A stretch of DNA of 64,000 bases, taken from positions 186,001 through 250,000 of the forward strand of contig OX621237.1 in assembly GCA_951640165.1 (NCBI GenBank), read 5' to 3'. The position numbers and the translations under genes are program-made. The notes beneath the pieces are model-generated. The model worked only from the letters and a program-made list of their open reading frames with translations, was not told where the DNA came from and made no database searches. Positions 21,965-34,071 of this stretch are shown here, one piece after another; the first letter of the stretch is position 1, and the number at the start of each line of letters is the position of its first letter. This DNA comes from Pseudoips prasinana. Its lineage: Eukaryota > Arthropoda > Insecta > Lepidoptera > Nolidae.

Positions 21965-24592
21965 TAAGTACTTTATTTCAGCAATAAAAATCGCCATATT
22001 GTGTTAATACAAATAACTCATTAACATATATATTAAACAGGGATATATTGATGTTAATCCACCTTGTCAAACGCCACACTCCATCTTATATGCATCAGAG
22101 TAGACGTTAGTCCACCTTACGCGATTGGTTTGAGAGCTATACCAAAATTTTAATTTATCTATGAGTTCCTGCGGTACTTTTAAGTTGTATAGTTTTGACC
22201 ATTGCTTTTCATAACTGACCAGATCAAAAGCCTTCGAGAGGTCCAGAACCTGCATACTCTGGTGTCTTTCGGCCTATATAATATTTAACCGTCTGCTTGA
22301 GCGCCAATATAGCACTTTCCATGGATAGATCGCACCTGAAACCAAACTGTGCGTCGTTTAGTTTTAAAAAGCCACTAAGGTGGCGGTCAAACAGACCGTC
22401 CAGTACTTTTCCTATTGCAGTAGCCAGTGAAATGGGCCGATACTTACTTGTGTCCGAAATATCACCAGTCTTATTTTTCAGTACAGGTACCACTACACTT
22501 TCCATAAGTTTCGCTGGCAAATAGGTATGACGGACACAAAACGTGTAGAACATACTAAGCACATGGTAGATATGAGGTCCTGTGTAATAAGGTGCTCGAC
22601 GCTCAGATCATCATGGCCTGGTGATTTTCCGCTTGACAAGCTTTCTATCATTTTTTTACCTGTTTTACCGAAAATTGAATAGGAGAGGCCGGTTCATATT
22701 CTCCAGCGCCGAACGTCGACTGGGCTTGTGGCAAGCTGGTATGCACTTTAAAATGTTCTTTAAATATGTTTGCTATGCGTCCCGTATCCGTCTCACCATC
22801 AACATTCACAGGGAAACCGCCTTTGGATTCAATTTACTCGTTTGCTTCTATAACTGTTTGAAGTTCTTTTGTCTATGGTTTTCTGCAATTATATACATAC
22901 TCTCTTTGTCTCCATGGTCTCTTTGGCTTTGGCATACTTCCAATTTACTTTTAAAGATACTTTTTGTAGTTTTCATAGCATTATAAATAGGGCCAGATGT
23001 TGGCATACCGTGAGTTTTCCACGACAAAAAATAAAGACGGGCATCCCTATGCGCAGTTCGTACATACTTATTCCACCCAATGTTATGCCTGTTTCTCCCG
23101 ACCTCACGCGCCTCATAACTTTGTGTGGCAGCATCCGCAATTATTTGAACTATTTGTGTATAGAGGTTGTCAATAATATACTTGTGACTACTCTCACAAC
23201 ACATACTATCACGAGTCACGCGTATGGACTTAAAATCAATCCATTGAGGAGTCAGGCTATTGCCGTTGGTAGCTCTCGAATGATTTCTAGACTGGACTGG
23301 TAACAACTTCCTCAAGTTACTTTAGATGGAACCAGCATTCCTTTTACGGACAGCGTCAAGAACTTGGGGATAATTATCGACGACACATTGTCTTGGGGTC
23401 CACAGCTTAAAACTGTCAGTAGAAAACTGTTCGAATCAGCTGGTTCCTTGAGCCACTAAAACTGCGCTTTCACAGTCACTTCTTTTACCTATTCTCGACC
23501 ACGCCTATGCCAGCTATCTTGATCAGATATATTGATCTCACAGAAGAACAACTGGATAAACTTGAGCGACTCCGAAATTTTTGCATTAGATTCATATTTG
23601 GTCTCTGCAAATATGATCACGTTTCATTATTTCGTATAAAGCTTAAGTGGTTACCAATTCGTCTTCGTCGGAATGCCCACATTCTTTAATTATTGTATCA
23701 TATACTTTTCAATCCCTGTATTCCGAATTATCTCAAAAACGTTTAGTTTTCCTTTGTGACACACATTCGCGATTCCTAAGGTCAACAAAAAACTTGAAGC
23801 TGCATATACCTACACATTCAACTTCATTTTTTTTCTATCTCTCTCGCCCCATTTTATTTTATTTTTACAATTTTAATGTTTAGTCACACCAGGATTAACG
23901 TTTATTTGTAATGGAAATTGATCTGACCAGTAGACATCATAGTGAACCATGACGTCATTAACTGAGCTCCATGCAGCCTCAGTAACCAAACAGTGATCAA
24001 GCCATCGTCTGCACCCGTGTGAATCGCATATAAACGTATAATCTCCATTTTCTCGACCAAGTTTAGCAACATCAGCGCATACCAATTTCTGGTCTGAACA
24101 AAAATTAAATAATTTTTACCAAATAGTTCGCCTGGGTGGGCGTTAAAATCGCCCAGAATGTACACAGATTCAATACCACTTGTTTCTATTATAGACACAA
24201 TCTCACTCAGGCACTCGTTAAATTCCGTATTGTTATCTAATGAGTCAGTGGACATATAAACACCAAAAAACAATATGTCACGGTCTGTAATGCTCCCTTT
24301 TATAGCTACAATTCGATTTCTGTAACAAGGCACGATAGACACTGACGTTAAAACATCTTTTCGCCATAGTAAGGCCTACCCCGTAGTGTTTCTGCAGAGA
24401 GATCCACGGCTGACTTTCCAGTCCATAAGAAGTCCTTATGTATATCTGCAAGTATTGCTAGTTCGAGTTGTTATAACCAAGTTCTCTGAAGCGCCATGAC
24501 ATCAGCATTTTTACAAAGAGACTTAACGCACTCATAAGACCGTTTAATGCCTTTCCAATTGAAACTTAGTAATGTCATGTTTTGTTGGTTAT
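21965..24592 (-). mobile_element. Degraded LINE (family D) interrupted by another LINE fragment
   Basis: Minus-strand remnant. The endonuclease starts at 24592 (MDNQQNMTLLSFNWKGI) and continues in several frames through 24342-23902 (YILGDFNAHPGE) and 24085-23873 (RRWLDHCLV, YDVYWSDQFPL). The EN-RT linker is at 23315-22848. The RT N-terminal part is at 22562-22067 (SKYRPISLATAIGKVLD, LNDAQFGFR, LDLSKAFDLVSYE). Between 23873 and 23315 lies an opposite-strand LINE piece. The catalytic YADD half is missing at the 3' end. The same family appears inside the duplicated units at 28356-30290 and 41317-43205. Confidence 0.7.
23320..23881 (+). pseudogene. LINE RT C-terminal fragment inserted in family D element
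   Basis: Plus-strand fragment with LDGTSIPF and VKNLGIIIDDTLSWGPQLK (about 23318-23410). It continues with LTEEQLDKLERLRNFCIRFIFGL and KLKWLPIRLRRNAHIL (23507-23689), then after a frameshift with LCDTHSRFLRSTKNLKLHIPTHS (to about 23830). It splits the coding order of the minus-strand LINE, so it arrived later. No target duplication recognised. Confidence 0.7.
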
Positions 24593-24794
24593 CCATTTTT
24601 ATTTGTATTCTTATTTGCCTTACTCATAGTCTGATCATTTACCCTATTTTCTTTTCTAAAATAATAGTATCGCCTAAAAGATACTCCTTCTGGCCAAATC
24701 GAAGCATCTCAAAACAGCGACAATTTGCGACTTGGGATCGAATTTATAAGCTTCATATTGCTTGGATTGTTTCATATTAATCTTTAATAGTGAT

Positions 24795-25960
24795 GAGTTA
24801 TAGAATAGAATAGAAATTTTATTTTGAAGTAGCTATGACTCATATATGTTAGTAGGACTTACAGCTATGTTAGTAACATACATTATTATAACCTTGCAAC
24901 CGTCATCCCCGCGACAAGCCATGGGAGACGGCACAGCAACGACTTATGTAGGCGCAGTCCAACCTACTTCCAATCATGTTTAGGATAATGTTAGAGCTGC
25001 TCCGCACCCTATGCACCAGAAAACCGCATCTTTTACGCATTGTTGTATAAAAACAATCTACATGTGCATCTGCGAACATTCCCGACGCACTACAGAAACG
25101 GGGCAGCCCCACCAGCACCCTAAATGCATTGTTGTATTGTACGCGTAGAGCGTTGTAGGATCGTTGAGTATATCCAGCCCACAAGCTGCAGGTGTAAAAG
25201 TTTGTACAGTAGGCTCGAAAGAGCGTTATTTTGACACCAAGTGAACAGCGCGCAAACCTGCGGGCTAGCATATTCGCTCTGACCGACAACACTCCGCTCC
25301 CGCTCAATGTCACCATTGTCTTTGAGGTCAGGGGTCAATACATGACCAAGGTATTTAAATACACGTACTATCTGTAGAGGTGAGCTGTTAATTGTTAAAG
25401 GTGGTACTTTCTCTACCGTTTTACCCCTGGCTTCAAATACCATGACGACTGACTTTTTAATGTTGTACGTCAAACCATGTGTTTTAATGTAGGTACTCTT
25501 CACATTGTGCTAACAAATTCCTAAGGCCACAAGGTGATGCACTGATTAAAACTAGATCGTCGGTGTAACACCATCGATGTAACAACCGACTCTAGCACTG
25601 CTGAGCTTACAAATTAGCTCATTCACGTACAGGTTAAAGAGCGTTGGCGAGCTCAAACCCCCTTGTCTCACCTCGCATTCCTACCTGTATGGACGTGACA
25701 TTGATCCAGCCCATCGTACATTGTTGATCTGGTTTCCATACCAATATTTAAAAACGTTAATTAGTTCAGGTGGTAGAGTATTAAGTAACTTATTCCACAG
25801 AATATCGTAGGAAACCGAATCAAACGCCCTAGATAGATCGAGGAAGCAGGCATATACAGGTGTATCGCGTTTATAAGAAACTTGATTGGATCTCAGATCT
25901 GTCAGTCGAAAATCATTTTGAATCTTGTGGTATAATTATCCCGGAAACAAATTGGTATGT
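24795..25960 (-). pseudogene. LINE RT remnant, C-terminal half
   Basis: Minus-strand RT remnant. The upstream part, about 25960-25560, reads AFDSVSYDILWNKLL and ECEVRQGGLSSPTLFNLYVNEL with stops. Then come 25503-25120 (YNIKKSVVMVFEA, VFKYLGHVLTPDLKDNGDIE) and 25316-24903 (RANMLARRFARCS, ALRVQYNNAFRVLVGLPRFCSASGMFA). The left end has the tail-like repeat AGAATAGAATAGAA near 24797-24811. This is the C-terminal counterpart of the RT type seen at 22067-22562, but a separate copy. The active-site Asp pair is lost. Confidence 0.7.
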
Positions 25961-25974
25961 ACTATGTTTGTACA

Positions 25975-28352
25975 GAACACCAGCTAGTAAGATTAATCTT
26001 TTTTTGAAAAACTAGAAATTTTGTTATTTAAACTAACCATCAGATCAAGATCCAGGAACAAAAAAGTATTTATTTTGGGTGATTTTAATATAAACACACT
26101 AGATAGTAGCAATAAAAGTAAACTTTTTAAAAATACATTAAAAATGTTCAACCTGCATTTAGCTATAAATCAGCCAACTAGAATAACACGTCGATCTGCA
26201 ACATGTATCGATAATATAATGACTAACCATAAAAAATATAAATCAGAAATATGTGATTTAGGCATTTCAGACCATACAGGTCAAGCAATAAAGATTCCAT
26301 GCAATATGAGTTTCAGAGAAAAGTACTGGTTTAAAATGCGACGTAATGTCAACTATTATATTGAAGTATTTTTAAAATACATCTCTCAAATAAATTTCAA
26401 TGATGTATTCCAACATACAGATGTAAATATAGCGTATGAAGCTTTTCTAAATACATTCACCCTAATTTTCAAGCTTTGCATCCCTCTCCAAAAAATTAAA
26501 ATGCATTATAAACGTGGTAAATCATGTAAAACCAAAGGTATTCTAATATCAAGTAAAAATAAAAGAAAAATGTACCTTCAAACAAAATCCACCAACTCTC
26601 ACGAACAAAAAGTGAGATATAGCAACGGCTGAAAAATTCTAAAACGTGTAATAAGGGAATCAAAAAGAAATACAAATATTAAATCCATTGCCAACAGCTA
26701 CAACAAAAGTAAAGCCACTTGGGAATTAATTAGACAGCAAACCCAAATTACAAACGTTCTAAAGCCAACGGTTGTCTTGTGCAAGATGAAAATATTATAC
26801 ACTCACCAAAGAAAATAGTAAGTGCTTTTAATGATTTCTATATTAATCAAAACCTTAACAACTCAATATTAAATGAATACATATTGTTACCTAAAATGAA
26901 TCCAAACAGTATTTTCCTGTATCCCACCGATAGAAGTGAAATTATTAAAATAGTAAAAATGTTAAAATCTAAAACAAGCTTCGGTCATGACGATTTACCA
27001 ATTAAAGTTGTTAAGAAAAGCATTCCTTTCATAGTAGATCCACTTGTACACATCATAAACTTAATGTTAGAGACGGGAGAATTCCCATCTAATCTAAAGA
27101 AAGCTTTGGTAAAACCACTACACAAGAAAGGATCAACGCATGACATAAATAACTAAGACCAATTGCGTTGTTACCCAGTATCTCTAAAATATTTGATAAA
27201 GTAATTTATATTAGAATTCAAAACTTTTTGTTAAAAGATAAAATCTTCAATGCAAATCAATTTTGTTTTCAAAAGGAAAAAACAACGTCCTTGGCAATAT
27301 TTAAAATGTTGTTCTGGAGTAAAATTAATGAAAGAAAGCAATGTGCTGCTCTCTTTATTGATATGTCGAGAGCCTTCGATTGTGTAAAGTATGTCATTCT
27401 ACTAATACAGTTAGAAAGTATTGGAATAAGGGGTATACCTTTAAAATTAATAGAAAACTACCTATCTAACAGAATGCAGGCAACGGTCATTGAGGTGAAT
27501 GATAATTCGACAAAAATGTTGAAAACGGGGAAATCTGAATTTGAAAACGTAAAACTAGGTTGAAGAGGTACAGAATATATGTTTTCTAGGTGTTACAATC
27601 GACCAACACCTGATCTGGAAGGCACACATCGAAAAAATTAATAAAAAAATATCCATTGCCTGTTATGGTCTGTCAGTCTTAGCAGAAACCACAAATATAA
27701 ACGTTACAAGAAATGCCTACTTTGGAAATGTGTATCCCTTATTATTGTACGGTATCATTTACTGGGGCAATTCAACGAACGTACAATCCACATTCATTTT
27801 ACAAAAAAAAATGCTTGCGGACTATCTATAACATTACAGCACTGAGACATTAAGAGCGGTGTTTAGAACTTTTTGACGCTTACAGGAATTTATATACTTG
27901 AGTTGTGTTTATTTGCCAAAAACAATATGCTCTATTTTAATTTTAAATCGACTACGACAATACTATATCGACGACACTACGATAATACACAAAACTAAGA
28001 CAAATATTCGCAATCAATATAAACATAATATTAATTTGCCCATTATTAACAACATGCTTTACTATAAAAGTGCATATATTACAGCTATCCGTGTGTACAA
28101 TCACCTACCTACAGTTATAAAAGCATTAAACGGGAATGAATTTAAAACAAAACTTAAAAAATGGTTGATAGATAAAGTTTTTTATGTTCTACAAGAATAT
28201 TTTGGGAATAAATATATTTAGTTTTAGTTAATTTAAGTTTTTAAGCCGCGTTGTTGCGCCTTGTATTGCATATCCGATTTGGGTAGACTGTGAATCTTAA
28301 CCTAGAAATAAGACCTAACATGTACACAGTTTTGCAATAAATAAATCTTTAT
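25975..28352 (+). pseudogene. Degraded LINE with RT active site deleted
   Basis: Plus-strand Jockey-group remnant. The endonuclease C-terminal half is at 26021-26632 (FILGDFNINTLD, ATCIDNIMTNH, ISDHTGQ). The linker and RT start are at 26779-27156 (LKSKTSFGHDDLPIKVVKK, VKPLHKKGSTHDINN). RT continues at 27168-27563 (LFIDMSRAFDCVKYVILL). After GKSEFENVKLG the frame jumps to FLGVTIDQHLIWKAHIEK (about 27590-27640), so the GVPQG and YADD blocks are missing. The C-terminus ends at 28221. The 3' end carries AATAAATAAATCTTTATC near 28336-28353. Confidence 0.75.
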
Positions 28353-28355
28353 CTT

Positions 28356-28815
28356 TACTAAGAACTCGAGGTAAGTGCGGTCCGGCGTATCGGAGGTGTT
28401 CGATAGTGAGTCCGTCATGTCCAGGGGACTTACCCGTGGCATAGATTATATGGTGCTGGCGATCTCGCTTGCTGTGAACTTTACGTTGACTGCCGTGCCG
28501 GACTCAGAATCAAGCACCACCTGCGAAGGTCCCAAAGGAGAACCAACAAAAAAATGTTCCTTAAAGATGTTCGTTATATCTTCTGGATTACTGACACCGC
28601 CGACACTCACAGGGATTCCCGGCTTCGGCTGCAATTTAGATGTATGCTTCCAAAAACCCCGGAAATCATTTTTAGAATGGTGCGAGGCTAGAATATCCAT
28701 TTTAATTTGGTCCTCGTGCTTTTGGCACCATTTTAATCTTGATTTAAATACTTTTCTAGCCTCGCACATTTCATCATATGCACACCCAGAAGTACGCCTA
28801 CCATAGTGGTACCTT
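28356..28815 (-). pseudogene. LINE family D EN-RT linker fragment, unit 1
   Basis: The minus-strand frame 28769-28446 encodes CEARKVFKSRLKWCQKHEDQIKMDIL and FRGFWKHTSKLQPKPGIPVSV, a linker segment of family D LINEs. Coding similarity continues past the unit boundary into 28402-28356 (HDGLTIEHLRYAGPHLPRVL). So the left breakpoint of the tandem duplication lies inside this LINE. It is broken on its upstream side by the hairpin-rich MITE at 28816. Confidence 0.7.
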
Positions 28816-29284
28816 TAAGCCATATTCTTAACTATGTTTCTTAACTATCTATGAAACAAGAATTTTTATTCGCTTTTCCTTAACTGGTTAAGAAATAAGA
28901 ATATTTTATCCATTTTTCTAACTGGTTAAGAAAAACAGTTAAGAAAATGGATAAACTATTCTTATTCCTTAACCAGTTAATAAAGCTGACAAAAAAATCT
29001 TATTTCCTAACCAATTATGATAGAGTAAACAAAAAGTCCATTATTCATAGATATTAAATTGTTTATTTTTTTTTATGTAAATGTATACAACAACATTTTC
29101 AGTGAAAAGTATCGATAAAGATAAAGTATCACGTTAGTGCGAAGGCAAGGCAAGGCATGCCATTATGGAGATATCCATGGTTAATGTTTTTCTAGTTGAT
29201 GAACTAGATTAACCAGTTAAGGAAAAGCGAATAAAAATTCTTGTTTCATAGATAGTTAAGAAACATAGTTAAGAATATGGCTTA
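28816..29284. mobile_element. MITE-like element with long hairpin arms, unit 1
   Basis: Inverted ends of about 75 bp begin TAAGCCATATTCTTAACTAT and end with its reverse complement at 29284. Inside is a second inverted repeat (about 28885-28985) built on TTAACTGGTTAAGAAATAAG and its complement. No coding capacity. It interrupts the family D LINE between LWSL and the YDEMCEARK region. ATAGTG occurs on both sides of the insertion and may be its target duplication, although about 7 bases (GTACCTT) then remain unexplained on the left. Confidence 0.75.
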
Positions 29285-30290
29285 TAGTGACCAAAGCATA
29301 CATTTTTCCCTGGCCTCCCTGTGAGCCACTGCGACGTGTTTGTTCCAACCTAGGACAACCTTTCTCGGATACCTGATGCTGCTTCGCCGACCCACCAGTG
29401 CAGCCTCTTTCAAAGCATGTACGATGTCTGCATACAGTTGATTTATAACAAATTAGTGACTTGGATCACTACACGTTCTATCACAACACTTACTTAGCGA
29501 TTGAGGGAAATCAATTAGTCTCAATCTAGCATGACAAGCTTTTAATGACTCAATCTGACTTTGACTTCTCTCTCCCCTTACAACTTGGTTCAATTTCATT
29601 TCAGTTGCAAATTTCTTTGGCATAAGTGACTCTAAACTACATTCCACTATTAAGGGTAAGTGATCAGACCAAACTACATCATACATCACGTATACATTTT
29701 TAACAGAGTTTACAGTTGTTCTGTTACCAAGCAGTGATCCAGCCAACGCTTTGAATTGTGTGCCTCACTTAAAATGTGTACGTGTCAGACTGTATTCCTA
29801 GAATTTCCGTATATATACATGTCCATCTCTGTTCACTACAGAACTGATAATTCGTCATAAAATTGACTGCACGGGTGTGCATTAAAATCTCCTAACATGT
29901 ATACATAGTCTAAGCTACAACTGTCAATTATTGCACTCACCGAGCTTAAAACATCCGTGAAATCCATTAGTTTTAGCACAGTATCCGTGCGTATGTACAC
30001 ACTTAGCACTAAAAAGGATTTATCATTCACCGTCACTTTCACGCCACATATACGTGGGTTACCGCACTCCACTATTACCACATCGTGAAAAAGATTTCGT
30101 CTCCACAGAAGGGCCACGCCTCCATGTGGCCTACCCTGTAGAATACCTGCCGATGTGTCTACTGCAGACACTCCAGTGCAGCTAAACTCGTCACTTATGG
30201 TGCTCAGAAATGATATTTCTTCCGGCAACAACCAGGATTCCTGAAGCGCTATTACGTCGCTAGCAGTTAATTGACACGTCCGTTCCAGCT
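29285..30290 (-). pseudogene. LINE family D endonuclease remnant, unit 1
   Basis: The minus-strand pieces are 30231-29836 (GRPHGGVALLWRRN, SLDYVYMLGDFNAHPCSQF) and 29746-29453 (AGSLLGNRTTVNSVKNVY, YDVVWSDHLPLIV). The WSDH catalytic block is kept. The two pieces are separated by stops and a frame change near 29750-29835. Upstream, EN N-terminal sequence (ALQESWLLPEE) is readable to about 30260. The copy in unit 2 is virtually the same. Confidence 0.72.
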
Positions 30291-30295
30291 AACGG

Positions 30296-30619
30296 CTATA
30301 CGCGAATTGATATAATGCTTATTAGTTCCAGTTTATGAATTAGCGTGTTATCGCCAATCCTGTCGAAACATTTGCTATAACCGTTGTAAATGACATCAAC
30401 CAGCTTACCTCTACTCATGTGGTCTATGATATAATCATGAAGTAAAATTAGATTAGACAGTGTAGAGCGTCCTCTTACAAAGCCGTGCTGAAACTCATTC
30501 ATTATATTCTTCTTTTCAAATACCTTGGCAATCAGACAAAACTTCGAAATAGGCCGATAATTAACAATGTCGTCTTTGGGTTCTTTTTTATGTATCGGGG
30601 TTATAAAGCTGACGATCAC
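30296..30619 (-). pseudogene. CR1-group LINE RT fragment, unit 1
   Basis: Minus-strand fragment with FITPIHKK, IVNYRPISKFCLIAKVFEK, EFQHGFVRGRSTLSNL and VDVIYNGYSKCFDRIGDN. These motifs resemble the RT of the LINE ORF2 at 4775-7690 more than the neighbouring family D, so it is a separate insertion. It is truncated on one side by the SINE at 30613. The catalytic YADD is absent. Confidence 0.72.
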
Positions 30620-30855
30620 CGTAGCCTAGTTGGTAGTGCTCCTGCCTACGAAGCTGGTGGTCCTGGGTTCGAATACCGGTAAGTGCAAATATTTGTGTGA
30701 TGAGCACGAATATTTGTTTCTGAGTCATGGATGTTTTCTATGTATTTATCTATCTATATAAGTATCTATATCGTCGCCTGGTACCCATAGTACAAGCTTT
30801 GCTTATTTTGGGGCTAGGATGATCTGTGTGACATTGTCCATAAAAAAAAAGTTAA
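30613..30855 (+). mobile_element. tRNA-derived SINE, unit 1
   Basis: The head resembles a tRNA, with an A box TAGCCTAGTTGG (30622-30633) and a B box GGTTCGAATAC (30666-30676). A non-tRNA body follows, rich in TATCTATCTATATAAG, with the ending GGGGCTAGGATGATCTGTG and an A-run (30840-30849) as tail. The absence of a CCA-compatible acceptor stem and the long body argue against a functional tRNA gene. It interrupts the LINE RT fragment, where the reading FITPIHKK ends. Confidence 0.82.
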
Positions 30856-30999
30856 TTTCCAAATGGAAGGCGTGACACAACTCGATAACGATATCCTAAA
30901 CAATAAGCTAATTGGCCGTGGGATGGAGCTAACACAATTAACAAGAAAGGTAAATTGAGTAACAGTGATATTTCTCCTTATCCTTTTCTTTTACTTCCA

Positions 31000-33990
31000 A
31001 ATTCGCGTTTATAACGTAATTTCTTCTGTACACTATATTTCAAAATTTTTACTTCGTTGCCTCGCACGAAAGAGGAATGATTAACTGTCAAACATATATA
31101 GGAAAGATACTGTGGGTATTAAAAAAGAATTGTATTGAATAATTCTCTAAATGCGATGTTGCGTGTAGAATAAAATAAGAATGCAGCGACGAAAATATAA
31201 CTACGCACAATTCCACTTTTTCTTAATTTTCCCAAAATATAGGCGTTATTGTTAACTTAAACATTAATTAAAGTAAGAAGCAACTTAAAAACAATTCTTA
31301 CAGTAGATATGATCTTCTTCGTTATGATATATGAATGGCGCCCAACACTTTTGCAGGTGCTGAGTGCGGCGCCGTCCTACTCTCGCGCAGGGAGACAACG
31401 TCGCATCCTTTCAACTTTATTACGAAATAAATAATGTGGATTATCATATTATTATATTTAAATTGTAACTTTCCGTAGCTGAATAACAAAATAATATAAT
31501 AAATTGTTTGTTCATATATAGTATTTTCACCCCGTCATCCCAATGACGTTCACTGTTGGATAGAGGCCTCTATCAATTATTTACGTTCTCTACGAATTTC
31601 AGAGCTGTTGGTTCCGGCAGAAACTGAATAATTTACTGTAGGTATATACAGATGTAGGTAGGTAGGATATCTGAATAAATCAGTCTGTGCATGACACTCG
31701 TTGTACTCATTCGTGTCCCTCCTATTTATATATCTTTACATGGCGCAGTCGGTTTAATCTCGTAAAAAAAGTGTTTCGCTGACAAACAAGTTAGATAAAC
31801 GTGTTGAGCGCTGAGGATTATATGAGGAATTGTAAATAAAGTAAAGAAAATGGAATCTATATTGCACCCGCCGTCGCAATTTTGCTTTGAGAAGGACCTA
31901 GCAAACGTTACATCAGGAAATCTTAGTGCACAATGGGTGAAGTGAAAAAAGTAATATATTTCAATATTTCTTAGTTGATTACTCGTAATCAACTAAGTCT
32001 CGAATCGGTTGAGCAGTATGTACTCGAATTGAATAGGTTGGCGCGCTCATGTGAATTCCAGGACTTAAGATGATTTAGTCAAGGATAGGCTGATTTGTGG
32101 TCAACAAGTAAATTCTATGAAGGAGCGGCTGTTGAAAGAGGAAAATTTAACGCTTAAAAAAACTTTGGAAATCTGTATTATAATAGAAATGTCAAGAATG
32201 CAAGCCGACGATATAAAGTTAGACAAGGACGGAGGACACATTGACGAAGTGAGGGAGCGAGACGGAGGCGCCGAGCGAGCCATGCACTGGATTCGACGCA
32301 CACAAGGTGGCTCGCGAATTGTTCGCGAGATCACGCACACCCGGGCATCAAGCGGTCGACGAGCGGCGATGCTTGACTCAAATCATAGCGAGAGAACAGC
32401 ACAGAGATAACAAGAAGGAAGATTGCAGGCCGCGATGGGCAGTAGGCCAGTTTTACGTTCAAATACGATGAAATATCGATATGAGCAAAACAAGTTTAAT
32501 GGATTTTTTTATAGTTAAATTTGTTATTGCTGACGTATCTTCTCCTCCGGTTTTAGGAAAAAGGTCGTGTGATGAAATGAATTTAGTGAAACGTGTTTTG
32601 GCAGTAGGTAAATAGTAGCATTGAATGTGAGCACATATTTGATAGGTATTCGGATGTATTTGAAGGGTTAGGCTGTTTGCCATGCGAGTACACGATTAGG
32701 CTGCCCGCAGAAGCCAGACCCGTAGTTCATGCACCACGTAAATTACCTATTGCGCTAAGGGATGACGTGAAGGGTAAATTAGATGAGGTGTTGCGTCAAG
32801 GAATAATTGCTAAAGTGGAAAGGCCAACAGATTGGGTAAATACCACGGTCATGCCGTGGTGAGGAAATCGAATGGACATATACGTCTTTGCTTAGATCCG
32901 CGAGACCTAAATAAGTATATAATACGGGAGCACTATAGGTTACCTACTTTAGATGAAATTACAGCAAAATTTTCTGGGGCAAAATATTTTAGTACGCTTG
33001 ACTGTAAACATTCGCTTTGGCAACTGAAGTTGAGCAGTGAGTCTACCGTTTTATGTACTTTTAATTCAGCTTTTGGGAGCTTTAAATTCTTAAGATCGCC
33101 ATTTGGAACTTCTTCAAGTTCAGAAGTCTTTCATAATAGACTTTATGAATACTTCGATGATATTGAGGTAGTTATACCTACTATTTATTGACGATTTACT
33201 GTGCTATGGGGAGACAAAGGAAATACATGATAAGCGCCTTCCTCAAGTATTAGACAGGCGCAGGCAAATCAACGTCAAGTTAAATAGAGAAAAATGTAAA
33301 ATTGATTTTTCTGAAATTAAATACCTAAGTCATATAATATCATAGCAAGGTATTCGCCCTGATGATTCACATATTTTACCGATAAGAAATATGCCTAGAC
33401 CAGAAGGAGAGAGTTTTTTGGGATTAGTGACATACGTAGGGAATTTTATTCCAAACCTCTCTGAGAAGACACACAAGTTACGCGAACTTCTTAAAAAAGA
33501 AATTGCGTGGCATTGGGAGGACGTCCATGAAAAGGAGTTCCGTCAACTTCAGCATTGTATTACAAACCCGCCAGTTCTACAGTTTTATAGCCTAGATAAG
33601 CCGATAACTATAGCTGTACATTCTAGCAAAAATGGCGGAATGCTTTGCGTCGCGTTCTCTTACGAAAACTGAACAGAATTATGCACAGATAGAAAAATAA
33701 TTGTATGCGTGTGTTTTTGCTTGTGAGCGTTTTTACATGTATATTTATGGCACAACCGATGTAACGGTTGAAACTGATCATAAACCGTTGATAAGTATAA
33801 TAAATAAACCAATTGTAGGAGCGCCGGCCTGGTTACAACGTATGTTAATTAGGTTGCAGCCATATCCTTTTAATTTAGTTTATACGCCACGGTAAATTTT
33901 TGTACATAGGAGATACGCTTTCACGCGCTGTAGCGCCGAGCTGTAAAGTGTGAGCTGATAAGGAAGATGACTCACAACAATGCCCAGACG
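31000..33990 (+). mobile_element. Broken Ty3/Gypsy LTR element, unit 1
   Basis: Plus-strand element. An LTR-like stretch ends in TTTACA at 31740. TGGCGCAGTCGG (31741-31752) follows and fits a primer-binding site. A gag remnant is readable at about 32030-32260 (CEFQDL, then MKERLLKEENLTLKKTLEIC), then protease and pol remnants to about 33990. No matching 3' LTR is present; the right side is cut by a LINE 3' end at 34072. The left limit of the LTR is uncertain. Stops and frameshifts are numerous and mostly shared with unit 2, so the element died before the duplication. Confidence 0.75.
32450..33990 (+). pseudogene. Ty3/Gypsy pol remnant (RT and RNase H), unit 1
   Basis: Readable blocks, in order: a protease-end block with SPPVLGKRSC (about 32545-32575); the RT N-terminus at 32677-32862 (CEYTIRLPAEARPVVHAPRKLP, VERPTDWVN); a frameshift inside TTGGGTAAATACCACGG near 32835; RT at 32832-33191 (LDPRDLNKYI, HYRLPTLDEI, YFSTLDCKHSLWQLKL). 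The position of the YxDD block is destroyed near 33170-33200. The connection and RNase H parts are at 33391-33895 (LVTYVGNFIPNLSEKT, VETDHKPLISIINKPI). A trailing LSRAV block follows. The style is that of insect Gypsy elements often labelled K02A2.6-like. Confidence 0.75.
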
Positions 33991-34071
33991 ACAGGGCGCA
34001 GGTATGTGCGCTCGCCGCGAGTGATACCTACATTAACCGATACTCCGTATAAGGAAATAGAATAAAAAAGT

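Noticed and set aside
22621..23303. Hydrophobic plus-strand open frames
   Set aside because: Antisense to the LINE EN-RT linker; hydrophobicity comes from AT-rich composition.
30613..30690. tRNA gene
   Set aside because: A and B boxes are present but no acceptor stem pairs, and a 240-base SINE body with an A tail follows. The copy at 43525 is its duplicate.
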